Source of the DNA: Consotaella salsifontis
GTDB lineage: Bacteria > Pseudomonadota > Alphaproteobacteria > Rhizobiales > Rhizobiaceae
Length of the DNA stretch: 64,000 nt
Direction of reading: 5' to 3'
Assembly (NCBI RefSeq): GCF_900167365.1
Contig: NZ_FUXL01000007.1
Coordinates: 62,001-126,000 of the forward strand
Shown here: positions 9,331 to 18,818 of the stretch, one piece after another
Position numbering within the stretch: position 1 is the stretch's first letter
How the letters are laid out: each line of letters starts with the position of its first letter
Notes under the pieces: generated by a model
Told to the model about the DNA's origin: nothing
The model's database searches: none
The model's input: the letters and a program-made list of their open reading frames with translations, nothing else
Translations under genes and position numbers: made by a program

Positions 9331-10224
9331 CTAGGCAGTCTTGCGCAGTCCGGCCTCGTTCAGAAAACGAACGAGATTGGCATAGCCCATCGCCACATAC
9401 TTCTTGGGATTGGCTTTTTCCGGGTCCTGCTCGGCCTCGATAATGACCCAGCCCGTATAGTTCGGGAGCTCTCTGAAAAAGGCCACATAGTCGACGGCAC
9501 CGTCGCCGGGAACCGTATAGACCCCTTCAAGGACCGACTTCAGGAAGGACCAGTCGCCTTCCGCCGCCTTCCTGGCGACGTCCAGGCGAACATCCTTGGT
9601 GTGGATATGCGCGATCCGATCGCGGTAGCGGGCGGCGAGTGCCACGGGGTCGACCCCCGCCCATGTGGCGTGGCCGGTATCGAGCAGCAGCTTCACCGCC
9701 TCTCCCGTTCCGGTCATGAAGCGATCGATGTCGGCCTCGCTCTGAACCACGGTGCCCATATGGTGGTGGTAGACGAGCGTCAGGCCGTATTCCTGCTTCA
9801 CCAGCTCCGCGAAGCGCGTCATGCGCGGCAAAAGACGGGCCCATTCGTCCGGAGTCAGGATCGGCCTCCGCGACAAGGGCACGTCGATGCTGCCATGAAC
9901 CGTGCGGGTGCATTCGCAAGTCACCAGAACCTCGGCGCCGGAGTCGCGGCGAAAGGCGAGTTCGGGGCGTTGCGCTTCCAGCTCGGCCTCGGCGTCGCGC
10001 TCCAGAAGGAAGGTCGACAGCCAACCGGAAACGAAGACAAGACCGTATTGCCCGAGCTTCGCTCTCATCTCCGAGGCAGTCTTGGGAAACTTGTTGCCGA
10101 GTTCCATGCCTTCCAGGCCGATCTCGGACGCTTCCGAGAGGCATTGTTCCAGCGGAATGTTTCCGCCGATCTCTTTCATGTCGTCGTTCGACCAGCAGAT
10201 CGGATTGGCGCCGATGCGGATCAT
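9331..10224 (-). CDS. iolE: Myo-inosose-2 dehydratase
   Basis: This is a TIM-barrel sugar-phosphate isomerase/epimerase-like enzyme of 297 residues that dehydrates 2-keto-myo-inositol. The N-terminus MIRIGANPICWSNDDM, the VYHHHMGT motif, LLLDTGHATWAGVD and IHTKDVR are hallmarks of IolE and contain its metal ligands. I place the start at 10224 rather than 10272, because GGAGAAG sits directly upstream and the protein then begins at the normal family N-terminus. It is the second gene after iolC in the minus-strand run. Confidence 0.92.
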   Translation of the reverse strand: MIRIGANPICWSNDDMKEIGGNIPLEQCLSEASEIGLEGMELGNKFPKTASEMRAKLGQYGLVFVSGWLSTFLLERDAEAELEAQRPELAFRRDSGAEVLVTCECTRTVHGSIDVPLSRRPILTPDEWARLLPRMTRFAELVKQEYGLTLVYHHHMGTVVQSEADIDRFMTGTGEAVKLLLDTGHATWAGVDPVALAARYRDRIAHIHTKDVRLDVARKAAEGDWSFLKSVLEGVYTVPGDGAVDYVAFFRELPNYTGWVIIEAEQDPEKANPKKYVAMGYANLVRFLNEAGLRKTA

Positions 10225-10378
10225 GGTCTTCTCCAGTTCCAATTGCCTCGCCGCCGTAAAGCTGCTTGGCACACAGCAGTAGCGGCCTCATCCCTGTCTC
10301 GATCGCGGATGGCATCCCTCGGGCCCGCCGGGCCCTTATGTCCCCTTCAAACATAGCGCTTTCAAAGCGCTCCGTGCG

Positions 10379-12310
10379 TTATGCCATCGTCTGTTGCGAA
10401 GCGCGCGCTGCCTCCCAGGCCTCCAGAAGAGCAAGAAATTTCCCGGCCATGTCGTCGATCGCCACTTCGTCGTCGATCGCGCCGGCCAGCCATTTGCGGG
10501 CGGCATCAGCAAAGATCGTGCGGCCGACGGCGAAGCCCTTGACCATGGGCGTGGAAGCGGCGGCAGCGAAAGCGGCTTCCAATTCCGGCCGCGACGCGTC
10601 GAGGCCAAGCAGAACGATCCCGCGACACCAGGGGTCACACTCCTCGATCACCGCCGCGATATTGGCCCAGGCGCGAGGCGAGGCCTGCGGCTCGAGCTTC
10701 CACCAGTCCGGCCTGATCCCCGACCGATAGAGATGGTTCACGACACGTGCGACGGTATCGTCCTCAAGGCGTCCGTTCTTTCCGGCGATGATCTCCACCA
10801 GAAGTTCACGACCGACCCGGCGGGAGGCCTCGTAGACGCGCAGCAGAGTTTCCGTCTGCTCAGACTGGAGCGCGGCCGGATCGTCGGGATGAAAGAAGCA
10901 CAGGCACTTGATGACGTGGTCAACGGGCCACTCGACCAGGCGCGACCCGATATCGCGGCCATGCTCGAACTCGAGAGGCCGAGACCCCGGTTTCTCCACG
11001 GGTCGACCGATCCAGAATCCCGCTTGGCCCGCCGCCCCCAGCGCCCTGCGACCATAGGTTTCATCGAGGAGCATGCCGATGCCCGGCCGCCCCTCCCCCC
11101 CGCGCTGCGCGGCCTTGACGGCCAGCTCCTTGAACAGCCCGATCCGCTCTGTCTCCACACCGGCCTCGCGGGCCATCTCTTCCAACTGCGTGCGATGATC
11201 GATCGCGAGAGCCGCGAGCTTCGGCCACTGGCGGCGGCGGGTCGTCACCCAGTGAAGGTGGTTGATCTCCGTGTCCTTGCGCAGCGCCTTGAACGGAGAG
11301 CCGTGCTCCAGGAAATACTGGAGTTCGGTAAAAGTCGGGCTTTCCGGCGAGCAAAGCAGGCGCGACACCGCGAAGGCGCCGCAGGCATTGGCCCATGTCG
11401 CGGCCGTCTCCAGGTCCTCGCCCGCGAGATAGCCGCGCAGCAGGCCCGACATGAAGGCGTCGCCCGCCCCCAGCACGTTGAACACCTCGATCGGGAAGCC
11501 CTTGCCGACGATCCCTTCCTCCAGGTCGCCGGCGATGGGGCCCTCATAGATGATGCACCCCATCGGCCCCCGCTTCAGAACGATCGTCGCCGCCGAGAGC
11601 GCGCGGATCGCCCTTAGAGCCGTAAGAACGTCTTCAGATCCCCCGGCGATCATGACCTCTTCTTCGGTGCCGACGATCAGGTCACAGTCCGGCAGGACGC
11701 TCGCAAGCGCTTGCGAGACGACATCGGAGGCGACGTATCGGGAAAAGCCCGCCGCATGGCCGGCCAGACCCCAAAGGTTCGGCCGATAGTCGATATCGAA
11801 GCAGATCTTCGCGCCGTTCTTCTTGGCGATCGCCATCGCCTTCTTCTGGGCCGCGGCGGTGTTCGGCCGTGAGAAATGCGTTCCGGATACGACGATCGCG
11901 CGGGCGCGGGAAAAGAACGCCTCATCGACGTCGTCCTCACTGAGGGCCATGTCGGCGCAGTTCTCGCGATAAAAGATCATCGGGAAGCTTTTGTCGCTCT
12001 CGACAGCCAGGAGCACCAGCGCCGTCAGACGGTTCGGATCGGTGACGACAGCGCCAACGTCGACCCCCTCGCGAACCAGCTGCTCGCGAATGAAGCGCCC
12101 CATCTGCTCGTCGCCGACGCGCGTGAGGACGGCACTCTTCAGCCCCAGGCGCGCCGTCCCGATGGCGATGTTCGACGGGCACCCTCCCACCGACTTCGCC
12201 ATCGACGTGACATCCTCGAGCCGCGATCCGATCTGCTGGCCGTAGAGATCCACCGACGAACGGCCGATGGTGATGACGTCCAGCATCGGCGAACCCAATC
12301 CCACAGCCAT
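10379..12310 (-). CDS. iolC: 5-dehydro-2-deoxygluconokinase fused to a DUF2090 aldolase-like domain
   Basis: The 643-residue protein is a two-domain fusion. Residues 1 to about 330 are a PfkB/ribokinase-type sugar kinase, with GGCPSNIAIGTARLG near the N-terminus and the NVLGAGDAFMSGLL anion hole carrying the catalytic Asp. The C-terminal 310 residues are DUF2090, a domain that resembles the IolJ-type aldolase. Together they could phosphorylate 2-deoxy-5-keto-gluconate and cleave the product. This fused form is common in alphaproteobacteria, and no separate iolJ is seen in the window. The start at 12310 follows GAGGAAAA; the open frame extends upstream only because it crosses the divergent promoter and runs opposite to iolG. 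Confidence 0.9.
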   Translation of the reverse strand: MAVGLGSPMLDVITIGRSSVDLYGQQIGSRLEDVTSMAKSVGGCPSNIAIGTARLGLKSAVLTRVGDEQMGRFIREQLVREGVDVGAVVTDPNRLTALVLLAVESDKSFPMIFYRENCADMALSEDDVDEAFFSRARAIVVSGTHFSRPNTAAAQKKAMAIAKKNGAKICFDIDYRPNLWGLAGHAAGFSRYVASDVVSQALASVLPDCDLIVGTEEEVMIAGGSEDVLTALRAIRALSAATIVLKRGPMGCIIYEGPIAGDLEEGIVGKGFPIEVFNVLGAGDAFMSGLLRGYLAGEDLETAATWANACGAFAVSRLLCSPESPTFTELQYFLEHGSPFKALRKDTEINHLHWVTTRRRQWPKLAALAIDHRTQLEEMAREAGVETERIGLFKELAVKAAQRGGEGRPGIGMLLDETYGRRALGAAGQAGFWIGRPVEKPGSRPLEFEHGRDIGSRLVEWPVDHVIKCLCFFHPDDPAALQSEQTETLLRVYEASRRVGRELLVEIIAGKNGRLEDDTVARVVNHLYRSGIRPDWWKLEPQASPRAWANIAAVIEECDPWCRGIVLLGLDASRPELEAAFAAAASTPMVKGFAVGRTIFADAARKWLAGAIDDEVAIDDMAGKFLALLEAWEAARASQQTMA

Positions 12311-12418
12311 GAATATTTTCCTCACTCCGCAAGGCTCGCCGAATTCGTCGGAAATGCGGACAGCGGTCGGATCCGACTTGCTCTCGGTCGCTCTGCCATT
12401 GCGCAATAATTGAAACAG

Positions 12419-12456
12419 CAAATTCCATTCGGTGTCAACACGGATTGAATATTCCA
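12419..12456. promoter_or_regulatory. Candidate IolR operator between divergent iolC and iolG
   Basis: The 195-bp gap between the divergent iolC and iolG starts contains GGATTGAATATTCC (12442-12455) and, on the minus strand, TGGAATATT (12448-12456) and TGGAATTTG (12419-12427). A minus-strand TTGACA (complement of 12433-12438) lies between them and could be the -35 box for iolC; the -10 is weak. The 14-mer differs by one of eight defined bases from a GGAA-N6-TTCC motif that I recall for Sinorhizobium IolR (from memory, not checked). Confidence 0.45.
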
Positions 12457-12505
12457 CACGGAAGCGGTATGGCAGAGATGGTGAGCTTGGTGAGGGAGAA
12501 GACTC

Positions 12506-13498
12506 ATGCTCAATTTCGGGCTGCTGGGCGCCGGCCGGATCGGCCAGATCCATGGGCGCAACATCGCGGCAAATCCCGAGGCACGCCTGGTGGCTCTGGC
12601 GGACCCGGTTCCGTCCGCTGCCGAGGCCCTCGCCGCTCAAACAGGCGCTGAGGTGCGCTCGATCGACGCCATCCTGGATGCCGATGACATCGACGTTGTG
12701 GCGATCTGCACCCCCACGGATAGTCACGCGGAATATATCGAGCGGGCAGCCGCGGCAGGAAAAGCCATCTTTTGCGAAAAGCCGGTCGATCTTTCCAGCC
12801 AGCGCATCAAGGCGCTTCTCGGACGCATGCGCGCGGTCCCGACGATGATCGCCTTCAACCGGCGCTTCGATCCCAATTTCGCGGCCCTGAAGGCGCGCAT
12901 CGACGCCGGCCAGATCGGCGAGGTCGAGCTCGTCTCGGTCGTCTCCCGAGATCCGGGGCCGCCGCCGGTCAGCTATATCCAGAAGTCGGGCGGGCTTTTC
13001 CGCGACATGATGATCCATGATTTCGACATGGCGCGGTTTCTTGTCGGCGAGCCCTTCGAAACTGTTCAGGCGGTCGGCTCATGCCTCGTCGACCCAGGTA
13101 TCGGCGAAGCCGGCGATGTGGACACCGCGGCGGTCCTTTTGAAGACCGCGTCCGGCAAGATCTGCCAGATCTCCAATTCGCGCCGGGCGACCTATGGTTA
13201 TGATCAGCGCATCGAGGTCCATGGATCGAAGGGGCTGCTCACGGCCGGCAACATCCACGAGACGACCGTCTGCCTCGCGAACGGCGCAGGCATCACGGCC
13301 GACCCCATCCAGAATTTCTTCCTCCAGCGCTACATGGCGGCGTACCGGAGCGAGATCGAACATTTCATCAGTGCCCTTGCCAATGGTCGCGAGCCCAGCC
13401 CAACGGCGCTCGACGGCTTCGAGGCCGGGCGCCTTGCCGATGCGGCGACGGAGAGCCATCGCACCGGCCGCACGATCGAGCTGGCCCAATTCGCCTGA
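12506..13498 (+). CDS. iolG: Myo-inositol 2-dehydrogenase, Gfo/Idh/MocA family
   Basis: The 330-residue protein opens with the Rossmann motif GLLGAGRIGQIHGRN and has the catalytic EKPVDLSS motif (Lys of EKP) near residue 92, with MIHDFDMARFL supplying the proton-relay Asp and His. It would oxidise myo-inositol to 2-keto-myo-inositol with NAD+, the entry step of the pathway. It is divergent from iolC and followed by iolD on the same strand. Substrate choice within this family is hard to read from sequence; the position next to iolD and the presence of a second, more distant homologue at 20026 make this one the better iolG candidate. Confidence 0.88.
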   Translation: MLNFGLLGAGRIGQIHGRNIAANPEARLVALADPVPSAAEALAAQTGAEVRSIDAILDADDIDVVAICTPTDSHAEYIERAAAAGKAIFCEKPVDLSSQRIKALLGRMRAVPTMIAFNRRFDPNFAALKARIDAGQIGEVELVSVVSRDPGPPPVSYIQKSGGLFRDMMIHDFDMARFLVGEPFETVQAVGSCLVDPGIGEAGDVDTAAVLLKTASGKICQISNSRRATYGYDQRIEVHGSKGLLTAGNIHETTVCLANGAGITADPIQNFFLQRYMAAYRSEIEHFISALANGREPSPTALDGFEAGRLADAATESHRTGRTIELAQFA

Positions 13499-13679
13499 GG
13501 ATGCGGAGCTTCCTTTCCGGGCTGCCTGAAAGGGACCATGATATTGGCACGGCTTCGACAGCTCGCCGGGAAGTGTGCCGAATGACACGATCATCCTGGC
13601 GGGTGAGAAGCAATTTTCCTATGGCGCTCCATCGCCCATTCGGCGAGATGCGACGCGGGCCGAGGGGAGGACGACAGAC

Positions 13680-15509
13680 ATGGGAACCATCAGACTGACC
13701 GCCGCTCAGGCGATGGTGCGCTTTCTCATCGTTCAACGCAACGAGGAGGGAGCCCCCCTCATCCCCGGCGTCTGGGCCATCTTCGGTCACGGCAATGTCG
13801 CGGGCCTCGGCGAGGCGCTGGCCGAAGCGGGCGATGCGCTTCCGACGTGGCGCGGGCACAACGAGCAATCCATGGCCCACGCCGCCATCGCCTACGCCAA
13901 GGCGACGAATCGGCGTCAGGCCATGGCCGTCACGACCTCGATCGGCCCCGGCGCCACCAATATGGTGACCGCCTGCGCCGTCGCGCACGTGAACCGCCTC
14001 CCCTTGCTTCTCGTCCCCGGCGACGTTTTCGCGACCCGTCAGCCCGATCCGGTGTTGCAGCAGATCGAGGATTTCGACGACGGCACCGTCTCGGTCAACG
14101 ACTGCTTCCGCCCAGTGGCCCGCTACTTCGACCGGATCGGCCGTGCCGAGCACCTGCTCTCGGCACTTCCCCGAGCGATGCGCGTGTTGACGGATCCTGC
14201 GGACTGCGGCCCGGTCGTTCTGGCCTTCCCGCAGGATGTCCAGACAGAGGCGTACGACTGGCCAGAATCGTTCTTCGCCGAACGTATTTGGCAGCGCCGT
14301 CGCCCGCATCCCGATCCGCGCGAGATCGATCGCGCGGCGGAGATGATCCGGGCTGCGAAAACGCCGATGATCGTCGCCGGCGGCGGCGTTCTCTACTCCG
14401 GCGCGATGGATGCGCTGAAGCGGTTTGCCGATGCCCACAACATCGTCGTCACGGAAACCCATGCCGGCCGCTCGGCGCTTCCCTGGAGCGATCCGCTCAA
14501 CTTCGGCGCCCCAGGCGTCTGCGGCAGCGCGGCCGCAAATGCCGTCGCCGAAAAGGCCGATCTCGTCATCGGCGTCGGCACGCGCTTCCAGGACTTCACG
14601 ACCGGCTCCTGGGCCGTGTTCAAAAACCCGGAACGCCGGCTCCTCGCCATCAACGTCTGCTCCTATGATGGGATCAAACACGGCGCCGTGCCGCTCATCG
14701 CCGATGCCAAGGTCGCGCTTGAAGCACTCGACGCTGCGCTCGGCCAGCATAAGGCGACACTCCCCGACCCTGCCATCCGAGAGGATTGGTTCAAGGAGGT
14801 CGACCGTGCGACGGCGGCGCCCCACGGCAATGCCCTGCCGACAGATGCCCAGGTGATCGGCGCCGCGCAACGCGGCCTCGACGAGAACGCCGTTCTCCTA
14901 TGTGCGTCCGGCGGCCTGCCGGGCGAATTGCAGAAGCTGTGGAAGGCTTCCAAGCCCAACGGCTATCACATGGAATACGGCTATTCCTGCATGGGCTATG
15001 AGATCGCCGGGGCCATAGGCGCCAAGATGGCGATGCCCGACCGGGAAATCTGCGTGATGGTCGGCGACGGCTCCTATATGATGATGAATTCCGAGTTGGC
15101 CACCTCGGTCATGATCGGACAAAAGATCATCGTCATCCTCCTCGACAATCGGGGCTTCGGCTGCATCAACCGCCTGCAAATGGCCTGCGGCGGAAAGAGC
15201 TTCAACAATCTCTTGGACACGGCGCGCCACGTCGTGCCTTCCAACATCGACTTCGCCGCCCACGCCGCCGCGATGGGCGCTATCGCGGAAAAGGTCGATT
15301 CGATTTCCGAACTCGAAGAGGCTCTGGGACGAGCGCGAGCGTCCGACCGGAGCCATGTCATCGTCATCGACACCGATCCCCTTCCCTCCACCGAGGCCGG
15401 TGGGGCGTGGTGGGAAGTCGCCGTGCCTGAAGTCTCCAACCGCGCCGAGGTTCGTAAGGCGCGCGATGACTACGAGGCGCATCTGGCGGCCCGCAAGGCG
15501 ATCAACTGA
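13680..15509 (+). CDS. iolD: 3D-(3,5/4)-trihydroxycyclohexane-1,2-dione hydrolase (ThDP enzyme)
   Basis: This is a thiamine-diphosphate enzyme of 609 residues that opens the ring of the cyclic trione to give 5-deoxy-glucuronate. The N-terminal Pyr domain holds the activating glutamate in WRGHNEQSMAHAA. The C-terminal PP domain carries the metal/ThDP motif GDGSYMMMNSELATS followed by ILLDNRGFGCINRLQ, typical of IolD. The start at 13680 is preceded by GGGGAGG at nine bases; an upstream in-frame ATG at 13575 adds 35 residues with no family match. It lies 181 bases after iolG and is probably co-transcribed. Confidence 0.93.
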   Translation: MGTIRLTAAQAMVRFLIVQRNEEGAPLIPGVWAIFGHGNVAGLGEALAEAGDALPTWRGHNEQSMAHAAIAYAKATNRRQAMAVTTSIGPGATNMVTACAVAHVNRLPLLLVPGDVFATRQPDPVLQQIEDFDDGTVSVNDCFRPVARYFDRIGRAEHLLSALPRAMRVLTDPADCGPVVLAFPQDVQTEAYDWPESFFAERIWQRRRPHPDPREIDRAAEMIRAAKTPMIVAGGGVLYSGAMDALKRFADAHNIVVTETHAGRSALPWSDPLNFGAPGVCGSAAANAVAEKADLVIGVGTRFQDFTTGSWAVFKNPERRLLAINVCSYDGIKHGAVPLIADAKVALEALDAALGQHKATLPDPAIREDWFKEVDRATAAPHGNALPTDAQVIGAAQRGLDENAVLLCASGGLPGELQKLWKASKPNGYHMEYGYSCMGYEIAGAIGAKMAMPDREICVMVGDGSYMMMNSELATSVMIGQKIIVILLDNRGFGCINRLQMACGGKSFNNLLDTARHVVPSNIDFAAHAAAMGAIAEKVDSISELEEALGRARASDRSHVIVIDTDPLPSTEAGGAWWEVAVPEVSNRAEVRKARDDYEAHLAARKAIN

Positions 15510-16123
15510 ACGCCGTGCGCCATCCGGGGCGGCCAGTCCTTGCACGAGCCGCCTCATCAAACCATCCAACCCATCATTCTTAAGTCGCGGCAAGCCGCAC
15601 GATGCCCGAACCCGTAGAAATGGGCGAGGCGCCGGTCGGCTTCTTCCGCGCGTTCCGCTTCCCGTCGATCCAAGGCTCTGACCGGCATCAGCAAAACCGT
15701 TCAAGAATGGCGCGGATCGAAATATTCCATATTGACTGCCGAATGGGATTGATATTTCATATCTGCATAAGAAGGCAGAAGCTGGAGGATGCAGACGATC
15801 TGCATGCTTCTGCCGCCGAGCGGAGGGGATGAATCATACATCCCCCTGCCAATGGAGGAGACGCAGAGGCTTGTTCTTCTGCGGAACGGCAATGACCGAA
15901 AGCAGCTCGAAGCTTGTCGAATTCAGCCGCATCGAGATCTTTGGCCGGGCGCCGGCCGAAGAAGGTGATGATGGCGGCGTCTCTCGTTCTTATCTTGCGC
16001 TCGAGGGATTTTTCACCCGATCATCCACCTGCCTTCTTCCTTCCCTCAATATTCTTGACGGAATTCGGATCATTTCGGGGATCGGCCGTGCTTCGATGAC
16101 CGGCGATTGCGCAGGGATCATCC
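15510..16123. other. 614-bp intergenic region with candidate IolR sites before the ABC transporter
   Basis: The short open frames here lack family features, good ribosome sites and codon bias, so I call no gene. The middle is AT-rich. It contains a GGATCGAA-type box running into ATATTCC (15714-15728), with TGGAATATT on the minus strand (15721-15729), and a related GGATTGATATTTCA (15746-15759). The first seven bases of the last are identical to those of the iolC/iolG box. This places the transporter operon in the presumed IolR regulon. Confidence 0.45.
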
Positions 16124-17632
16124 ATGAGTACCGGTAAGTTGCTGCTGCAGGCGACGGGAATCTGCAAGAAGTTTTCAGGGGTCGTTGCCCTCGATCATGT
16201 GAGCCTCGACGCGAAGGCCGGAGAAATCCACGCCATTGCAGGAGAGAATGGCGCGGGCAAGTCGACGCTGATCAAGATCCTGACCGGCGCTTATACGCCG
16301 GACGAGGGCAAGATCATCTTCGATGGCGAAGAGATGATCCACACCGATCCGCGCAGGGCCATGCAGGCCGGAATCGCCTGCATCTATCAAGAGCTCAACC
16401 TCATTCCGCACCTAACGGTTACTGAGAATATTTTCCTTGGGCGTGAATACCGACTGGTTGGTCACACCAACGTCCTCGACCGCAGCAGGATGCGCAAGGA
16501 AGTCGGAGAGCTGATGCGAGAGCTTGGGCTTGCGATCGATCCTGATGCGCGCATCGCCACTCTCGGCGTTGGACAGCAGCAGATGGTCGAGATCGCCCGG
16601 TCCGTGCGCTCCAACGCCAAGCTGATCATCATGGACGAGCCGACCTCGTCCCTGTCCGAGAAAGATGCGGAAGAGCTGTTCCGCATTGTGCACCGGATCA
16701 AGGCGCGCGGCGTCGCCGTGCTGTTCATCTCGCATCGGTTGGACGAGATGAAGAACCACTGCGATCGAGTGACCATTCTGCGCGACGGCAGCAGCGTCGC
16801 GACTCTCAAGATCGCGGAAACATCGGTCGACGAAATCATCAAGCTGATGGTCGGACGCGACATCACGAACAAATACCCGAAGGTCAAAGCGACCTGGGGC
16901 GACGTCGTTCTGGCGGTCGAGGGCCTGACCCGCAAGGGCGTCCTCCATGACATTTCCTTCGAGTTGCACGCGGGCGAGGTGCTCGGGCTCGCGGGCCTTG
17001 TCGGCTCGGGTCGCACGGAGACCGCGCGAGTCATCGCCGGCGCCGATCCGCTGGACAAGGGCAGGATCAAGGTCTTCGGCAAGGAGGTCAGGATCCGCGA
17101 GCCACGCGATTCCATCGATGCCGGGATCGCGTTCCTCACGGAGAACCGCAAGGAGCAGGGCCTCATCCTGATCCAGAGCGTCGAGTTCAACTCGACCATG
17201 GTCAAGATGGAGCAGTATGCGAAGGGCAGCATCCTCGATCTCGCCAAGCTCAAGGCCATGACCGAGAAGATGGCGACCGGCCTGAGGCTGCGCGCGGCTT
17301 CGGTGAAGATGCCTGTTGGGCAGCTCTCAGGCGGCAATCAGCAGAAGGTCGTGATTGCCAAGTGGCTGCTGTCCCACGCGAAGATATTCATCTTCGACGA
17401 GCCGACGCGCGGCATCGATGTCGGAGCCAAGGTCGAGGTCTATCGGCTCATCAACGAGCTCGTGGCCGGCGGGGCGGGCATCATCATCATCTGCTCCGAA
17501 ATGGACGAGGTCCTCGGCATGGCCGACCGCATCCTGGTGATGCACGAGGGGCGCATCACGGCGAACATGATGCGTTCGGACGCGACCCAGGAAAAGATCA
17601 TGTATGCGGCATCCAACGTTTCTGTGAACTAG
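16124..17632 (+). CDS. Ribose/inositol-type ABC transporter, duplicated ATP-binding protein
   Basis: The 502-residue protein contains two tandem ABC domains, as in RbsA, MglA and IatA. The first has Walker A GENGAGKST, signature LGVGQQQMVEI and Walker B LIIMDEPTSSL. The second has the usual degenerate Walker A of this family (GLVGSGRTE), signature LSGGNQQKVV and Walker B IFIFDEPTRGID. It powers uptake through the permease encoded 49 bases downstream. Its place between the iol genes and its own periplasmic binding protein suggests inositol or a related polyol as substrate. Confidence 0.9.
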   Translation: MSTGKLLLQATGICKKFSGVVALDHVSLDAKAGEIHAIAGENGAGKSTLIKILTGAYTPDEGKIIFDGEEMIHTDPRRAMQAGIACIYQELNLIPHLTVTENIFLGREYRLVGHTNVLDRSRMRKEVGELMRELGLAIDPDARIATLGVGQQQMVEIARSVRSNAKLIIMDEPTSSLSEKDAEELFRIVHRIKARGVAVLFISHRLDEMKNHCDRVTILRDGSSVATLKIAETSVDEIIKLMVGRDITNKYPKVKATWGDVVLAVEGLTRKGVLHDISFELHAGEVLGLAGLVGSGRTETARVIAGADPLDKGRIKVFGKEVRIREPRDSIDAGIAFLTENRKEQGLILIQSVEFNSTMVKMEQYAKGSILDLAKLKAMTEKMATGLRLRAASVKMPVGQLSGGNQQKVVIAKWLLSHAKIFIFDEPTRGIDVGAKVEVYRLINELVAGGAGIIIICSEMDEVLGMADRILVMHEGRITANMMRSDATQEKIMYAASNVSVN

Positions 17633-17681
17633 TTCGGAATCGTTCGCCAAGACTGCCAAGCATGAACATGCATCGGGAGCG

Positions 17682-18686
17682 ATGACGGAGATGACACCCA
17701 TGACGAGCGTCGCCGATCAATTGGAAAAGGGCAAGAAAGGCTCGATGACCGAGCGGCTGTATAGCCTGGGCGTCCTTCTCAGTCTCTTGCTCCTGTGCTT
17801 GATCATGAGCTTCCTGTCCAATCGCTTCCTGACGATGGACAATCTGATGAACGTGGCGGCCCAGGCAGCGGTCAGCGCCATCGTGTCGATCGGCATGTTC
17901 CTGGCCATCCTGACGGCCGGTATCGATCTTTCCGTCGGCTCCATCCTGGCGCTGTCCACGATGGTCATGGGCGTCGTCGGCGTGAACTGGGGGTTCGGCC
18001 CCTACACCTCCATCCTCGCATGCCTAGCGACCGGCGCGTTTCTCGGCCTTTGCAACGGCTTGATGCTGACGCAGCTGCGTCTGCCGCATCCGTTCATTTC
18101 GACGCTCGGCATGCAGAAGATGGCGCGCGGCATCGCACTGGTGATCACCGCCGCGGCGCCGATCAGCATGTTCCCGGAGCCGGTGACCTATCTCGGCAGC
18201 GCCTCGGTGGGCGGCATTCCGGTGAGCTTCGTCCTCGTCGCCGTTCTCTATATCGGCATGTACCTCTTCCTCACCCGCACGACGACGGGGCGATACATCT
18301 ACGCGGTGGGCGGCAACAAGGAGGCGAGCCGCCTGAGCGGCATTCGCGTCAACGGCATTCTCAACCTCGTCTACACGATCAGCGGCTTCACCGCCGCGCT
18401 CGCCGGCCTCGTCCTCGCCGGCCGGGTCGATGCCGTCTATCCGCTGGCGGGGCTCGATTACGAGACCGATGCGATCGCCGCCGTCATCATCGGCGGCGCC
18501 AGCTTCTTCGGCGGCGTCGGCTCGATCGGCAACACGATCATCGGCGTTCTTCTCATCGCCGTGCTGCGAAACGGTCTCAACCTGCTCAACGTCGATTCCG
18601 CCTACCAGACCTTCGCCATCGGCGCCGTCATCATCGTCGCCGTGGCTGTCGACGTGGTGCGTCAGAAGTTCATGGTCGCGCGCTGA
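17682..18686 (+). CDS. Ribose/inositol-type ABC transporter permease (RbsC family)
   Basis: The 334-residue membrane protein has eight to ten hydrophobic spans and the RbsC-family features LTAGIDLSVGSILAL and YAVGGNKEASRLSGI, the latter being the cytoplasmic loop that docks the ATPase. It should act as a homodimer. Several start codons (17682, 17691, 17700) lie close together and cannot be separated with certainty; the first has GGGAG nearby. Confidence 0.9.
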   Translation: MTEMTPMTSVADQLEKGKKGSMTERLYSLGVLLSLLLLCLIMSFLSNRFLTMDNLMNVAAQAAVSAIVSIGMFLAILTAGIDLSVGSILALSTMVMGVVGVNWGFGPYTSILACLATGAFLGLCNGLMLTQLRLPHPFISTLGMQKMARGIALVITAAAPISMFPEPVTYLGSASVGGIPVSFVLVAVLYIGMYLFLTRTTTGRYIYAVGGNKEASRLSGIRVNGILNLVYTISGFTAALAGLVLAGRVDAVYPLAGLDYETDAIAAVIIGGASFFGGVGSIGNTIIGVLLIAVLRNGLNLLNVDSAYQTFAIGAVIIVAVAVDVVRQKFMVAR

Positions 18687-18818
18687 TCCGGCGGCCCTGT
18701 ACCAGGCCAGGCATGGCCTGGATTCGGAATCGCCGGGTCGCATCACAATGCGCGGGAGGCGCAGACCCGGCGAACAGCCAGCATCATACCAAGCAAGAAC
18801 CAATGGGAGAGAACCGAT

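Noticed and set aside
12311-13018. Upstream extension of the iolC frame
   Set aside because: It crosses the divergent promoter and runs opposite to iolG; the kinase fold begins at 12310 behind a good ribosome site.
15602-16137. Small open frames (76 and 102 codons) upstream of the ABC transporter
   Set aside because: No family features or ribosome site, and they overlap the candidate operator region.
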